DNA of 64,000 bases from Mustela lutreola (GCF_030435805.1 NC_081298.1:26896501-26960500), one strand, 5' to 3'. Shown: positions 1 to 12,555, counted from the first letter of the stretch. Program-made: numbers and translations. The notes: generated from the letters alone by a model not told the origin.

Positions 1-1325
1 ACCAGGACCCAACTTGGAAATCTGAAGAAGTTCAATCTCTATGTACACATCTGTCATCCATCCCGGTCCAGTTACTTGTAGCCAAAATAATAAGGTTTTC
101 TGGCCTTCAACTCTCTTGCTGGAGCCCATTGAAATAAGCTCCCTGAGAAAGGCTGAGCAAATTTTCTAAGAAGGTGTGAGTGTGGATATAAAATAAATAA
201 TTTAATCTCCAGCACCTTTCATGAGCATTATCCAAGACCCCCAAAGAGGTGGGTGGTCCCAACTGCTGCGACTTAGTAGAAAAATCTATCTGAAACATTC
301 CAGCAATTTCAAAATGTCCAATGAATAAGATTTTGAAGGATGTCCTAAAACAGATTTGAGAAAAATAACCAATAATACTGCCTGTGCCAGAAAGGTATAT
401 AATAAAAATATAGGATTTCAATTTAAATTTGTGTATAAAAATAAAGTCAACCAAAAAAACATGTGCCTATCAATACTGACCACATTCACTCTTCTATGAG
501 TATGAAGGGGGTATAAAAAGGATAACAAGGAAAAGTCAAAGCAAAGATTAGTTCCACCCATTCAAAGCAGAATTCAAAGCTTAATTTGTTTGTTCCTTTC
601 ATTATACCTCTCTCCCTGACTCTGCAACACTTTACTGGTTGATCTCATACTAACTAAGCCAAAATGGATTCTTTTATCTAATTTATCAAGGGACTCGTGT
701 AGAGGACACATGTAAATTAAAGACAGTGGGCAAGACCCATCTTCATATCATAGTGACAAAATGGACGCTCCTTAAAAATGCCTCTGGTAACCCATAGAGA
801 TAGAAGACTGAAAAAGAGGAGCTTATGAAGTGTTGCAATAAAGAAAGGGCTTTCTTATGTGGGTATCTTGATAATTAGACTGAAATAGTCCTAGATCGGT
901 TTCCATGGTGAATTCACCAACAAAATAATTTCTAATTCTATTATTTAGTCTGGTCCTTGTTTCCTATACACTTCTCCAAGATTCTTAAAAGCCACAACTG
1001 CTAAAAGGAAGGTCTTTATAGGCTCTTAAAATGTTGCCATAGCTATCTAAATATTTGTCTCCCTGTCCTCCCAGTGAAATGAGATGCACATGGTGAGCTG
1101 TACGTGGAGGAATAAGGTCCATTGAGTTATCTCAGATGAGCAAAAGGTAGCTCCACAAAGGTTATTTATGACCAGTACCTTAACCAAGCAACATCAGTGG
1201 ATGGTACCACAAAATGTTCTGTTCTGTTCATCTAGAGAGCATCATGACTTACTAAGATTGTATCTAGCTCATGAGGAGCTTCTTAAATATGTCTCTCTCA
1301 TTTATAAGGCTTTAAATTTCATAGT
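1..1325. other. Unique sequence, nothing recognised
   Basis: Checked for DEFB128, the expected neighbour on the left; no signal exon or six-cysteine exon was seen on either strand. Confidence 0.45.
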
Positions 1326-1329
1326 ATTT

Positions 1330-1690
1330 TATTTATTTATTTACTTATTTTTCAGCTTCATTGAGGTATAACTGACTCACAAACTTTAAGATATTTAAAA
1401 GGTACATCATGTTGTTCTGATATATGTGTATGTCATGAAAGGACTCCCTCCCCAGCTAGTTAATTAACACACCCATCACCTCCCATATTTACTTGGTGGT
1501 TTTTGGTTTTCTTTGTGTGTGTGTGTGAGAACATTTAAATTCTATTGTCCTAGCATATTTTAATTACACAATACAGTGTTCTAAACCATGGTCATTGCAT
1601 TTCACATTAGATGCTCAGATTTTATTATAACTGAAAGCTTGCAGATTTCACACTATTAACAAACAAACAACTGAATATGTAATGTTTTCA
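1330..1690 (-). mobile_element. Old L1 3'-end fragment
   Basis: The phrases ttcattgaggtataactgac and gctagttaattaacacaccc are typical of old mammalian L1M 3' ends read in reverse. Heavily diverged; limits approximate. Confidence 0.55.
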
Positions 1691-1790
1691 AGATTCTAAG
1701 GGTAATATTGTCTAAAACTTGTGTCGACTGGTCTGATTGCTATTAAAAAGGAAATGGAGGACACACATTAAATAAGCTTCATATGATGTA

Positions 1791-2290
1791 TAGATATCCC
1801 CTGCTTTTTTAAAGTTTGTAGTTACACCACTTCACTTTTACAAAAGACCCACATTAGTACCTTTTTTCATTACCTTCAAGAAATCTGAAGAAGATACTGT
1901 CTTTTGCATAAAAAGCCAAAAAGAAAAAATGGCACTCAGTGTATGTTTTGCAGCAAACCATTACAGAGGCCATGGGTACTCTGAGCAGCAAGAGTGGCCT
2001 CACCAAGCTCCTTCCCCAGGACTGTACTCAGCATCCCAGCACCAAGCCACCATAGCTTTGAGCTGTGTCTGTGAGCATCATTGCTTTATCTTGGCTTACT
2101 TTGGGCATCCCTTAGCAAGATGTGTCCTAAGGTATCAAAAAAGCCTAAGAGGTTATTTTTCGGGTCTGGAACACTCAAAAAATTTTCCATTATATAAATT
2201 CATGGTAAGTGCTTCTTCATTTTACACAATTCTGGCCTATAAAGGTTCTCAAAGAATCACTCTACTTTTGGATAGTAGGGGAAACCTGTA
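1791..2290 (+). mobile_element. Probable nonautonomous DNA transposon, copy 1
   Basis: This 500-bp block is homologous along its whole length to the interrupted copy at 20692-22974. Its ends are loosely inverted (left atatcccctgc, right taggggaaacctg), and copy 2 lies between TA dinucleotides inside an L1, so a Tigger/pogo-like element is likely. I cannot name the family with certainty. The 125-aa ORF inside is chance. Confidence 0.6.
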
Positions 2291-2374
2291 TTGGAATTAT
2301 CACTAGGTGTCATCACTGCCCATTAGAGCTGGCTAATAAACGTTATGAAATGTTCCAATGACTTGCCTTCTTTT

Positions 2375-2571
2375 TTTTTTTTTAAGATTTTATTTATTTA
2401 TTTGACAGAGATCACAAGTAGGCAGAGAGGCAGGCAGAGAGAGAGAGGAGAGAGGAGGAAGCAGGCTCCCCGCTGAGCAGAGAGCCCGATGCGGGACTTG
2501 ATCCCAGGACCCTGAGATCATGACCTGAGCCGAAGGCAGCGGCTTAACCCACTGAGCCACCCAGGCGCCCC
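2375..2571 (-). mobile_element. CAN-SINE
   Basis: Poly(T), AG-rich middle and the reverse tRNA-like head ending ccaggcgcccc; TSD tgacttgccttctttt at 2359 and 2572. Confidence 0.95.
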
Positions 2572-3390
2572 TGACTTGCCTTCTTTTAATGAATTCTCAG
2601 TTGTTAACAATACCCTTCTTCATCCTACACACACAAAGTTGGGACATTTAGATCTGCTTACACCCAAGAAACTTCATTTAAAAGAGGAGTAGTACTTGAA
2701 ATGCTATGAAATATAGAAAATGGAGGAGCTAACTCCCACTTATACCAACATTTTCATTTCATCTCTGTATCACCCATCTTACCAGTATAATGCCTGGAAC
2801 ATGATTATCCATTTATAGTTAAAGTGTTTTTTTAAAAATGAGTGAATACATTAATAAATAAATCCAGAGAAAAGCATAAAATTTTTTTACATGGAGAATC
2901 AAGTTCACAGAAGAAGTAGATAAATTTCTTACTCCTGGCTGTCAAAGGAGGTGGTACTTTTGATTTAGGAAGAGTGGAGACCAGTGAAGCAAACGCTCAA
3001 TTTATAGTTGCACTGTGAGAAGTGTGGTGGTGGGTAAAATGACATAGTCTATCTTCCCATCAGGCTGTGGTAAAGAGAAGGGTGACTCTGGGGCTTTCTT
3101 GTGTTTTTTTTATTTTGACTTCATTTACACAACATAATTTCCCATTTAGACATGCCACTTCATATACTTCCCCCATTTCACATTTCTTCCAGCAGTAGTC
3201 TATTATATTACTAAAGCATTTTCTGGGGCATGCTGTATCTGTGCACAGGAAACATTGAATGAAGATTAGCTTCTAAGACAGAGTAGAAGTAGTATGTGGT
3301 ACCCACAGGTTTGGCCTCCTGTGCTTCCGAAGTGAACCTTATGCTGATAAGAGAAAATTAAGAGCATCCTCCTTGAAAATCATCCAACAA

Positions 3391-3613
3391 GGGTGCCTGG
3401 GTGGCTCAGTGGGTTGAAGCCTCTGCCTTCGGCTCAGATCATGATCTCAAGGTCTAGGATCGAGCCCCACACCAGGCTCTCTGCTCAGCACGGAGCCTGC
3501 TTCCCCTTCTTTCTCTGCCTGCCTCTCTGCCTACTTGTGATATCTCTCTCTCTCTCTCTCTTCTCTTTCTCTCTCTGTGTCAAATAAATAAATAAAAATC
3601 TTTAAAAAAGAAA
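3391..3613 (+). mobile_element. CAN-SINE
   Basis: Head gggtgcctgggtggctcag, CT-rich middle and A tail; TSD gaaaatcatccaacaa at 3375 and 3614. Confidence 0.95.
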
Positions 3614-3884
3614 GAAAATCATCCAACAAATTAAGAACATCAAAAGTCCATGCTCCTAGCCGAAACTCAGTTGGCTCTGAGGACATTAGTACTTACATGA
3701 CAAAAAGGAAGAGAGAACAATTCATGGTTATCAATTGGAGCTATGTCCCACTCCTGGACTCTGGAAAATCTGACTCTGTCTTCCATACTCCAAAGTCAGC
3801 ACTCCCTCAGCCTTATTCTAGCTCAGTGTCCCCATAGAGTACCAACTTGCCACCACCACACTATTCAGAGACAAGTTAACTTTT

Positions 3885-4080
3885 TTTTTTTTTAAGATTT
3901 TTATTTATTTATTTGACAGAGAGATCACAAGTAGGCGGAGAGTCAGGCAGAGAGAGAGAGAGAGAGAAGCAGGCTCCTGCTGAGCAAAGAGCCCGATGTG
4001 GGGCTTGATCCCAGGACTCTGAGATCACGACCCGAGCCGAAGGCAGCGGCTTAATCCACCGAGCCACCCAGGCGCCCCAT
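3885..4080 (-). mobile_element. CAN-SINE
   Basis: Complete reverse copy; TSD gagacaagttaactttt at 3868 and 4081. Confidence 0.95.
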
Positions 4081-4534
4081 GAGACAAGTTAACTTTTAAA
4101 AAAGTACTACAAACAGGACTTCTTAAGTTAAGAGAGAAATAGGGTTTCACACTCACTGATATGAAGAGTAGAAATCTCCCTTTGCTAAGGCCAAGACTTC
4201 ATGGGTCTCAGCAATAAATGCTGCTGAGAAATTCCCTTATTCAGCTTCTATGTCTTCATGACCATGATCCTCCTGGATTCAGTCTCAATCTCTCTTTCCT
4301 TCTCTCTCTCTCTCCATCCTCCTTTTTGATCTCAGATAAATGTGTTGCCCACGGATCAAACTCAATTCCATGTGTACCCATCTCCCTAGAGATCCAAACT
4401 GTCGCCTATTTGGAGTATTGCACTGAGGGCCTAGATCACCTATTTCACATTCTTTATGTGCCCTTGTACACAAATTTGGACAAGCTCCTGGAACAAAGGG
4501 AAAACAAAGACATTTCCTCATATGAAATTCAATC

Positions 4535-4890
4535 ATTATGAAACTGTGTCATTATACTCAATTGACAGATGAGAAAACTTAGATTCAAAGGGAATAATCA
4601 GGGGTGCCTGGATGGCTCACTCAATTGAGCATCTAACTCTTGGTTAGGTTAACTCTAAGGGTCCTGGATTTGAACCTGTGCTGGGCTCTGCACTCAGCAG
4701 GGAGTCTACTTGAGGATTCTCTCACTTTCCCTCCACCCCTCTCCTCATGCTCTCGCTCTCTCTGTAAAATAAATAAATAAATCTTTAAAAAAGGGAATAA
4801 TTAGCTCAGTTCATACAATGAATCAGTGATCAAGATACATTTTAACCTCACATCTACATGATTCCAAAGCTTTTGCTCTTCTCATTACTA
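4535..4890 (+). repeat. MIR-like ancient SINE, split by a CAN-SINE
   Basis: The phrases acagatgagaaaacttagat before and ttagctcagttcatacaatg after the inserted SINE read like MIR core. Diverged; limits approximate. Confidence 0.5.
4601..4792 (+). mobile_element. CAN-SINE
   Basis: Older subtype (ggggtgcctggatggctcac) with TSD gggaataatca/gggaataatta. Confidence 0.92.
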
Positions 4891-4894
4891 TTGT

Positions 4895-5735
4895 AAAGGC
4901 AGAGTTTAAATGGAAAAACAGATGGTAGGGTTCCTGAATGAAAACCATATTCAACATTATAAAGATAATTCTAGATGCAGGGTTCATGCCTACGTTTGGA
5001 GAGGATGTCTGAAAGTACAGCCCTGATGTCTTCTTACCTCTTACCTCCCCAAATACTTTCTTCTAAGACACAGGCTTAAGGAGACTGGGTACTTTTGATG
5101 ATATTGGCAAGATATCAACAATCTCAAGGGCCCTGACCCCACTCCTACAAACAGTAATATCTCCTAGGATTTCATGGTACATTTACCTATTGGTACCTCA
5201 AACTGCAGAATAATGAGAACCAGAAATAGCTTCATGTTTACAGACTTCCCAAGAGAAAGTGGCAGCACAATTTCTTTGTCTAGTGATCTCTGTCACACAG
5301 AGTTTTTCAAGGTGAGACAAGAGCTTTTGGTGCTATCAGCATTCTGAGCTCTCATTTTAACCCACATGGGTGGACTGGAAATCAAAGTCCATACCACCTT
5401 CTTTCCCATATATGGAGGTCATAGTCACAGAAGGTTCCATTACCTTACACCTACTCTTCTTTGCTCAAGATAAGAGCTCCCAAACAAATAAAAAGAAAAA
5501 GAATAAGAGCTCCCAGAGAGCAGGAACATTGATTTCTCCACCTGGGCCATCAGCCCAATTGAATCAAGTCTGGTAGGATATGTTCTTGTTTGTGTGAATC
5601 AGTCCTAGTTTATTCCTCTCATTCCAATATCCCACCCAGCTAATGCCACCATTTACTCACAAAAGTTACCCATTTGGAAGATTAATTAAATCATGAACTA
5701 ATCAAGGGAGACACATATGCACATCCAATAATAAT
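4895..5735. other. Unique sequence, nothing recognised
   Basis: No exon, RNA gene or repeat recognised. Confidence 0.45.
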
Positions 5736-5745
5736 TACATTTTTT

Positions 5746-5902
5746 TTGAGATTTTATTTATTTATTTGAACTAGGGGGAGTTGGAGATGGAGAAGCATGC
5801 TTCCCACTGAGCAAGGAGCCCAATGCTGAGCTTGATCCCAGGACCCCAGGATCATGACCTGAGCCGAAGGCAGACATTTAACGACTGAGCCACCTAGGTA
5901 AC
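5746..5902 (-). mobile_element. CAN-SINE, shortened
   Basis: Reverse copy with a diverged head (cacctaggtaaccc) and no CT tract; TSD caataattaca-like on both sides. Confidence 0.85.
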
Positions 5903-5904
5903 CC

Positions 5905-7205
5905 AATAATTACACTTTTTAATGTATGAAACTTCCAGAAAGCCCTCTGGGAGTAAGACTGCATTTAGGTTTAGCTAGATAAACTGCTATTTTTTCAGAG
6001 TTTCCCATAGGTCTTCCCAGTTCAGCCCAATTCTACAAATGAAGTCTTTCAAAAGATCAAATCTCTTTAGCACAGTGTTCAACTCATTATGAACTGGTCC
6101 CTGCTCACCTCTCCTAGGCATTTTCCAGAACCACTTAACGTTTCTACAAATTAGTGTAGACACCTCAACCCAACTTGTTACTTCCATAACCTGTTTCTTT
6201 GCACATTTAAATCCCTCTTCACAAACTTACATCATGCTCTCCCACTTATCCATTAAATTGGTCCCAGTGAGCTCCCAATTTTCCTTCAAAACTACAATCA
6301 ATCATCTCCACATCTATGAAATTTCCCTTGATCCAGCTAAACAGAGCTGCAAACTCCCTTCTTTATGTCAACACTGTACCTTGTCCATATTTTTCTTGAC
6401 AGTCATAATATGTCATGTTCCAATTATTTGTTCATCTGTAATAAGCTATGAGCCCCTCAAGGGCAGGCCACTGGTTTCATTCAATTTGGAGCTCTTTTGT
6501 GTGCGTGTGTATGTGTGTGTGTGTGTTTGTGTTTGTGTTATGTTAGTTACCAGTGAGTAATATTCCATGGTATATATACACAGTCTCCTCATTTTCAAAG
6601 TCTTTTGTGACTAAGTAATAGATTTCCCCTTGAGTAGGCTAAATTGAATAATTTGCTGCATTTTAGTCATGGTCATTAAAAAAAAAATCACTCATCAACA
6701 TTTGTTACTGCACATCCCACTGTGACCCACAGTCATACAAATTGCTTTTAATACCTTACTTTAAATGTGTTTCATTTCTTAGAAATAATCTCTGAATTCT
6801 AGTTAAGATGTTATCTTCCCAAACTGTTGAATAGGCTGAATCCAGGCAAGAAATAGGACTATTAATACTCTCTTATAAAGACTGGAGGAGTTAAGCAAAA
6901 TTCTTTTGTTGTTCTTCATTTATGGATGTGAGGAAGCTGAATTAACATTTAATGCTAGAAAAATCAGAAACTCAGATAAACAAAAAGGTGGAAAAAACCA
7001 CCTATAATCTTACCTCTGTTAACATTCTGGTGTTTAGCCTTCTAAATATTTCCCTCCAAAAGAAATTTGACAACTGTATGAGAGGTAAGATCAAAGTAGG
7101 CTTGTTTGCTTTTCAGTTACTCTGTTTAAAATAAAGTCTGCTAGTCAACACTCCCTGAGCACACATATAATAATACTCAAACAATGTCTATACTCACTCT
7201 TCCAA
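5905..7205. other. Mostly unassigned; possible old L1/L2 scraps
   Basis: atgagcccctcaagggcagg (6446) and tctgttaacattctggtgtt (7015) resemble phrases of ancient L2 and L1M ends; a GT-rich run lies at 6500-6540. No exon seen. Confidence 0.35.
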
Positions 7206-7220
7206 TTCAAGAAATGGGCC

Positions 7221-7430
7221 GGGGCGCCTGGGTGGCTCAGTGGGTTAAAGCCACTGCCTTCAGCTCACGTCATGATCTCAGGGTCCTGGGATCGAACCCC
7301 GCATCGGACTCTCTGCTCAGCAGGGAGCCTGCTTCCCTCTCTCTCTCTCTCTGCCTGCCTCTCTGCCTACTTGTGATCTCTGTCTGTCAAATAAATAAAT
7401 AAAATCTTTAAAAAAAAAAAAAAAGAAAGA
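7221..7430 (+). mobile_element. CAN-SINE
   Basis: Complete copy; TSD aagaaatgggcc at 7209 and 7431. Confidence 0.96.
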
Positions 7431-7539
7431 AAGAAATGGGCCTACTGGCAAAAGAGACATGACCAGTACAGAGGAACCACATTCAGCTGCCTTTACTAAT
7501 CCAGCATTATGCCTAAATATATGTCATCAGATAGTTTCA

Positions 7540-8160
7540 GGAAAATAAACAATATAAGAGAAGAACTTAAATGAACAATAAGGATAAATGACCTCAAAGG
7601 AAATAAAGCTAATAATGAGGACAGAATAGAATTATTAAAAATCACAAAATTTCGGGCACCTGGATGGCTCAGTTAGTTAGACAACTGCCTTCGGCTTGGG
7701 TCATGATCCTGGATTCCCAGGATCCAGTCCCGCATCGAGCTCCCAGCTCCACAGAGAGTCTGCTTCTCCCTCTGACCTTCTCCCCTCTCATGCGCTCTCT
7801 CACTGGTTCTCTCTCAAATAAATAAATAAATAAATAATCCTTAAAATTTTTTAAATTTAAATTTAAAAATTAAAATTATAAAATTTGACTACATAAAATG
7901 CTTAACATATTAATAACAAAATGCATGCAGGAAAAGGTTCAAACCAGTAGAAGATTAAAAGATAATCAGAGTAAAATAAAACTTATAAATGCACTATATA
8001 CTATAAGAGGATTAATATCCATAATATATAAAGAATGTTTACTAATCAGTAACAAAATGACAAATGACCTAGTAGAAAACAGGCAAACAATATCATAGAA
8101 ACAAAACATGTAAGCATCTCTTGCAGAAGGTTGATATAATTTAGAAATACATTATTCATT
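7540..8160 (+). mobile_element. Old L1 ORF2 fragment, split by a SINE
   Basis: Phrases such as ggattaatatccataatata and aaatgacaaatgacctagta belong to the L1 ORF2 3' region, strongly diverged. Limits approximate. Confidence 0.55.
7654..7850 (+). mobile_element. CAN-SINE, older subtype
   Basis: Head cgggcacctggatggctcag, tail aaataaataaataaataatc; lies inside an old L1. Confidence 0.9.
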
Positions 8161-8604
8161 TTAAGAGTCTGTTTTTAATCCATAAATTATCTCACAAAAT
8201 AAATTCATTTGGGTAAGATTGTGGGACCCAACAGGTTGCAATTTGCTATATATTACTGTTCCTTCTCATTCCACTGTACTCTTGAGACCTTACTAGCAAT
8301 GTGTCATATTTTATGAAATGTGCATTTGGATCTTTTATGTGTGTGTTTGGACAATAATTGTAAAACCCTACACAAAAAGTATATCAACGTCTCATGTGAT
8401 AATTAATATTGGCTCATAAGCAATATTTTCTTAAATACTAAAGATATAAGTGCTTTAAGTAGCTTTAAATATGCCACTTAACTATTTTTCTCCTTTTTTC
8501 TCTGGAACTACTAAAAGATTAAGATATAGGAAATAAATGATGTTACGGTTTCTCTTCCTGCTGCAGTGTGTTTCAGATCATTTTATAAAATCAAAATGAA
8601 TCTG

Positions 8605-9001
8605 GGGCACCTGGGTTGTTCAGTGGGTTAAGCCTCTGCCATCGGCTCAGGTCATGACCTCAGGGTCCTAGGATTGAGCCCCGCATTGGGCTCTCTGCTC
8701 AGCAGGGAGGCTGCTTCCGTCTCTCTCTCTCTGCCTGCGTCTGCCTACTTGTGATCTCTCTCTGTGTGTCAAATAAATAAAATCTTTTTTTAATTTTTTT
8801 TTTTAATTTATTCGACCAACACAGATCACAAGTAGGCAGAGAGGCAGGAGAGAGAGAGGAAGGAAAGCGGGCTCCCTGCTGAGCAGAGAGCCCAAAGCCG
8901 GTCTCCATCCCAGGACCCTGGGATCATGACCTGAGCTGAAAGCAGAGGCTTTAACCCACTGAACCACCCAGGCGCCCCAAATAAATAAAATCTTTAAAAA
9001 A
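8605..9001 (+). mobile_element. CAN-SINE with a second SINE in its tail
   Basis: Head ggggcacctgggttgttcag; its A-rich tail is split by the reverse SINE at 8788-8977. TSD atcaaaatgaatctg at 8590 and atcaaagtgaatctg at 9002. Confidence 0.93.
8788..8977 (-). mobile_element. CAN-SINE nested in a SINE tail
   Basis: Reverse copy whose TSD, caaataaataaaatcttt, at 8770 and 8978, is the host SINE's own tail. Confidence 0.93.
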
Positions 9002-10966
9002 ATCAAAGTGAATCTGAAGTTTTATTTGTTTTGTTTTTGTTTGAGCCATAGAGAGTTTTGTTAGGGGTGTAGATAAAACTTTAAGGTTGAACATCTGGTA
9101 CAAATAAGAACATGTGTTATCTGGGGCTTGAAGTCTTATACCTAAATTTCACAGTGCTTTAAGATTCTCAGAAGGGAACCCATATATTCCCATGTGTATC
9201 TGGTCCTTTGGTATAAGGAATGTTCCAAATCCATGGCCAGTCTTTTCTTCCATACAGTTCTGGAGCCAGGTCATATGGCACAGGAAAGACAGCCACTGGC
9301 TCCTTGTTCCCTGAGAATTTCTGTTTTACTTTGAAGCTGTCCAGGCCAAATGCTGATGGCAGGAAAAGGACCCCAAGCTCATAGGAATGGATCATCAGCT
9401 GGGTGCTGTTCGCTAATGCTCCCCAGGTGGCCTTGGACAAATTCCTTGTGACAAGGAACCAAGCAATTTGAAGCCTGGAGAAGGTCTCATATATGTTTTA
9501 ATATGTGGCATAGCATTGCTGTGGCCAAATATGTCAGCCAACCATTTGTGAAAATAGGAAGGGAGCCAATTCTGTTTTTCAGCTGTCTGGATGTTATAGG
9601 GAAGCGACATCCCAGCTGGATATCCTTCTAAGTTGGTTCACACATTTTCCACAAAAGGATAGATCAAGTGAAGAGGAATGGCACTTTTTCCTGGGGTCCT
9701 GCTTTCCTTTCCCAGCTTCACCAAGCCTCTTTAAACTCAGAACACAACCATTTCGAATCATCAGCTCCCACAGACCCAATGCTTGAAAACTGACTTACTA
9801 TCAGCAAAGAATCTCCTTTAGACATGGATGAGGCATGCTCTTTCAGAAGCTTTCTAAGCCTAAAATGTCCCCAATTATCTTTCTGACTTCCTTGAAAGCA
9901 TCCTGCAGTTGATCCAATAAGATAAACATTGGTTTCAGAGAGATCATGCTTGTGGATGGTGTTTATCCACTTCTTGAGTGAAGGAGCATTGTAAGCCATC
10001 AAGTAGCTGATGATACCAACTTTAAAATGTGTTCTGATTCTCCAGATCTGTGGGTTTCATGGATAATTCATGGGTGTAAGGGTCTCAACCATATTCCCTG
10101 AGTTTTCTGGTGCCAGTTAGCATGGATAAGGTTGGAGGTGTGTATGACAACCCAGAGGACTTCTTCAGACAATAGTAACATCATTTTCCTGCAAGAGGGA
10201 AATGTTTTCATAAGGCCTGGCCTAGATATGTAAGTGAGCCTTAGCTTCTCATTTATCTCCATCCACAAGCAGGATTGGTTTCTGAACTCTGGTGGATACT
10301 GTTTTATGAGCCTGCCCATATCAAAGCAGTAGTTAAACTGAGCTGAAGATACAAGTGCCCCAAATAGAGGAGATAGAATATCCTTGATGTGGAGGGCTCC
10401 AGAGTTATAACTTGGCTTAATTCCGGAGACTCTAGTGAGGTAAAATTGGGAGTCCCTTTATCCAACATGTCCCAAATGTCTTGGCCTTGCCCTGAGGTTT
10501 CATACTCCTCTTTCTCCTCTTTTAATCCATGGTGGGCAGGAGGACTGTGATTTCTAGTTCTTTGGACAGCACTGTCTTTGGAAGAAGAGATGCTGCTCTC
10601 CTCTTTGACCACTATGTTTTTAGCCTGCTTCTGCTGTGTTCCTGGTTGCAGCTCATTGTCGCTGCTAGAGAGACACCAACCTAGATCTTCCTGGGAACTA
10701 CTCTTCTTTTGAGAGGTGAAGACTTCTTCACATTTGGAGAGGTGAAACTTGTCAATCTGTGTTGCTGAACTTCACAAGTATTGATTTTCTTCTATAGGCA
10801 GCTTTCCTAGTCTCAGAACAGGTGTATCTTGGTTCATTTCCTGCTCCCTGCCCAGCATGGGGGAGGGGAGAAGTAGAGACTTGTCTAGTTTTGGCTTTTC
10901 CTCCTCACTTTCATCACTATTGGATATTGTCCACTTCCCATAATCACCTTCCTGAGACATATTTTT

Positions 10967-11156
10967 TTTTATATATTTTATTTATTTATTTGACAGACAG
11001 AGATCACAAGTAGGCAGAGAGGCGGGCAGAGAGAGAGGAAGGGAAGCAGGCTCCCCGCTGAGCAGAAAGCCAGATGCGGGGCTCGATCCCAGGACCCTGG
11101 GATCATGACCTGAGCCGAAGGCAGAGGCTTTAACCACTGAGCCACCCAGGTGCCTC
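10967..11156 (-). mobile_element. CAN-SINE inside the TDP1 pseudogene
   Basis: Reverse copy inserted just 5' of the TDP1 start codon; TSD cctgagacatattttt at 10951 and 11157. Confidence 0.96.
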
Positions 11157-11187
11157 CCTGAGACATATTTTTAAAACTTTCAGAGCT

Positions 11188-11396
11188 TGGGGCGCCTGGG
11201 TCGCTCAGTGGGTTAAAGCCCCTGCTTTCGGCTCAGGTCATGATCCCAGTGTCCTGGAATTGAGCCCCGCATCAGGCTCTCTGCTCAGTGGGGAGCCTGC
11301 TTCCTCCTCTCTCTCTCTCTGCCCACCTCTCTGCCTACTTGTGATCTCTGCCTGTCAAATAAATATATAAAATCTTTAAAAAATTTTTTTTTAAAT
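11188..11396 (+). mobile_element. CAN-SINE next to the TDP1 pseudogene start
   Basis: Complete copy; TSD aaaactttcagagct at 11173 and 11397. Confidence 0.96.
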
Positions 11397-11583
11397 AAAA
11401 CTTTCAGAGCTGGTAACAGCTGAATTCGCACCTGAAATTCTGGCAACACACAGGTCTGTTATTGTTATTTTTTGATAGTTAAATAGTACCATGAAAGGTG
11501 AATCTACAATAGAAGAGCTATCACCTGTGACTTTGATGCAGCATTCCACAGCATGTCAAAATGAGAATTTTCTCCAGGTGAGG

Positions 11584-11612
11584 CGTGTGTGTGTGTGTGT
11601 GTGTGTGTGTGT
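11584..11612. repeat. (TG)n microsatellite
   Basis: Uninterrupted TG repeat of about 14 units. Confidence 0.98.
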
Positions 11613-12065
11613 AGGGCTACCCATGTCTGTCTGATTCTTCCAGTCTTTTATTGATGAAAACTGTCAGGTCAGAGGAACATAAGATAAAATAAAAAGATCA
11701 TATGTTAGTAATGAGAAATAAATGTTAATTGATAATTAGGGACATTAGTCCTGATGATGATTTTTTAGATATGACACAAAAAGCACAAGTAACAAAAGCA
11801 AAAACAAACAAGTGGAACTACATCACACTAAAAAAACTTCTGCACAGCAAAAGTAACAATTAACAAAATGAAAAGGGATCCTATGGAATTGGAAAAAATA
11901 TTTGCAAACCAGATATCCGATAAGAAATTTCACCCAAAATATATGAAGAACTCATACAACTCAACAACAACAAAATCTGACTAACAAATTGGTAGAAGAA
12001 ATAGACATTTTTCCAAAGAACACACCCAAATGGTCAAAAGGTACATAAAAAGATATTCAACATCT

Positions 12066-12262
12066 TGGGGCGCCTGGGTGGCTCAGTGGGTTAAGCCGCT
12101 GCCTTCGGCTCGGGTCATGATCTCAGGGTCCTGGGATCGAGTCCCGCATCGGGCGAGCTCAGCGGGGAGCCTGCTTCCCTCTCTCTCTCTCTGCCTGCCT
12201 CTCCATCTACTTGTGATTTCTCTCTGTCAAATAAATAAATAAAATCTTTAAAAAAAAAAAAA
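12066..12262 (+). mobile_element. CAN-SINE
   Basis: Complete copy; TSD agatattcaacatct at 12051 and 12263. Confidence 0.97.
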
Positions 12263-12555
12263 AGATATTCAACATCTCTAAACATTAGGAAAATGCAAAA
12301 AAAAAAAAAAAAAACCAAACCCACAATGATATATCATCTCATATCTGTTGGAATGGCTATCAACAAAAAGATAAGAGATGACAAGTATTGGTGAGGATTT
12401 GGAGAAAAGGGAGTCTTTAAAAATTGTTGGTAGAAATGCAAATTGGTTCAGTTGCTATGGAAAACATGAAGGTCCATCAAATAAGTAAAAATAAAACTAC
12501 CATATGATTCAGCAATACCTCTTCTGGGTTCATACCTAAAGGAAATGAAAATAGG

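Larger units (their letters stand above)
9016..11460 (-). pseudogene. TDP1: TDP1 processed pseudogene
   Basis: Intronless copy of tyrosyl-DNA phosphodiesterase 1, the enzyme that releases topoisomerase I from DNA 3' ends. On the - strand it begins [20 protein letters not shown] at 10960 and ends with [10 protein letters not shown]-like residues and TGA at 9168. Fragments matching the whole protein in order are spread over several frames (10960-10772, 10612-10304, 10319-10068, 10002-9718, 9779-9594, 9610-9413, 9440-9168), so there are multiple frameshifts and small deletions. One deletion removes the segment holding the first catalytic His of the HKN pair, leaving only KMMLLL; the second motif ([11 protein letters not shown]) survives. 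A T-rich run on + at 9017-9045 looks like a decayed poly(A). A SINE splits the 5' UTR from the start codon and a second lies just upstream; the 5' limit near 11460 is a guess. Confidence 0.93.

Noticed and set aside
1-1325. Possible DEFB128 exon at the left edge
   Set aside because: No signal-peptide exon or six-cysteine exon could be read on either strand.
1929-2306. 125-codon frame
   Set aside because: Falls within the probable DNA transposon copy and shares no conserved frame with the second copy.
12030-12242. Recurrent 60-80-residue frames reading GAWVAQWVKPLPSAQVMISG and similar, seen at more than a dozen places on both strands
   Set aside because: They are the conceptual translation of the CAN-SINE head and CT-rich middle, not a protein family.
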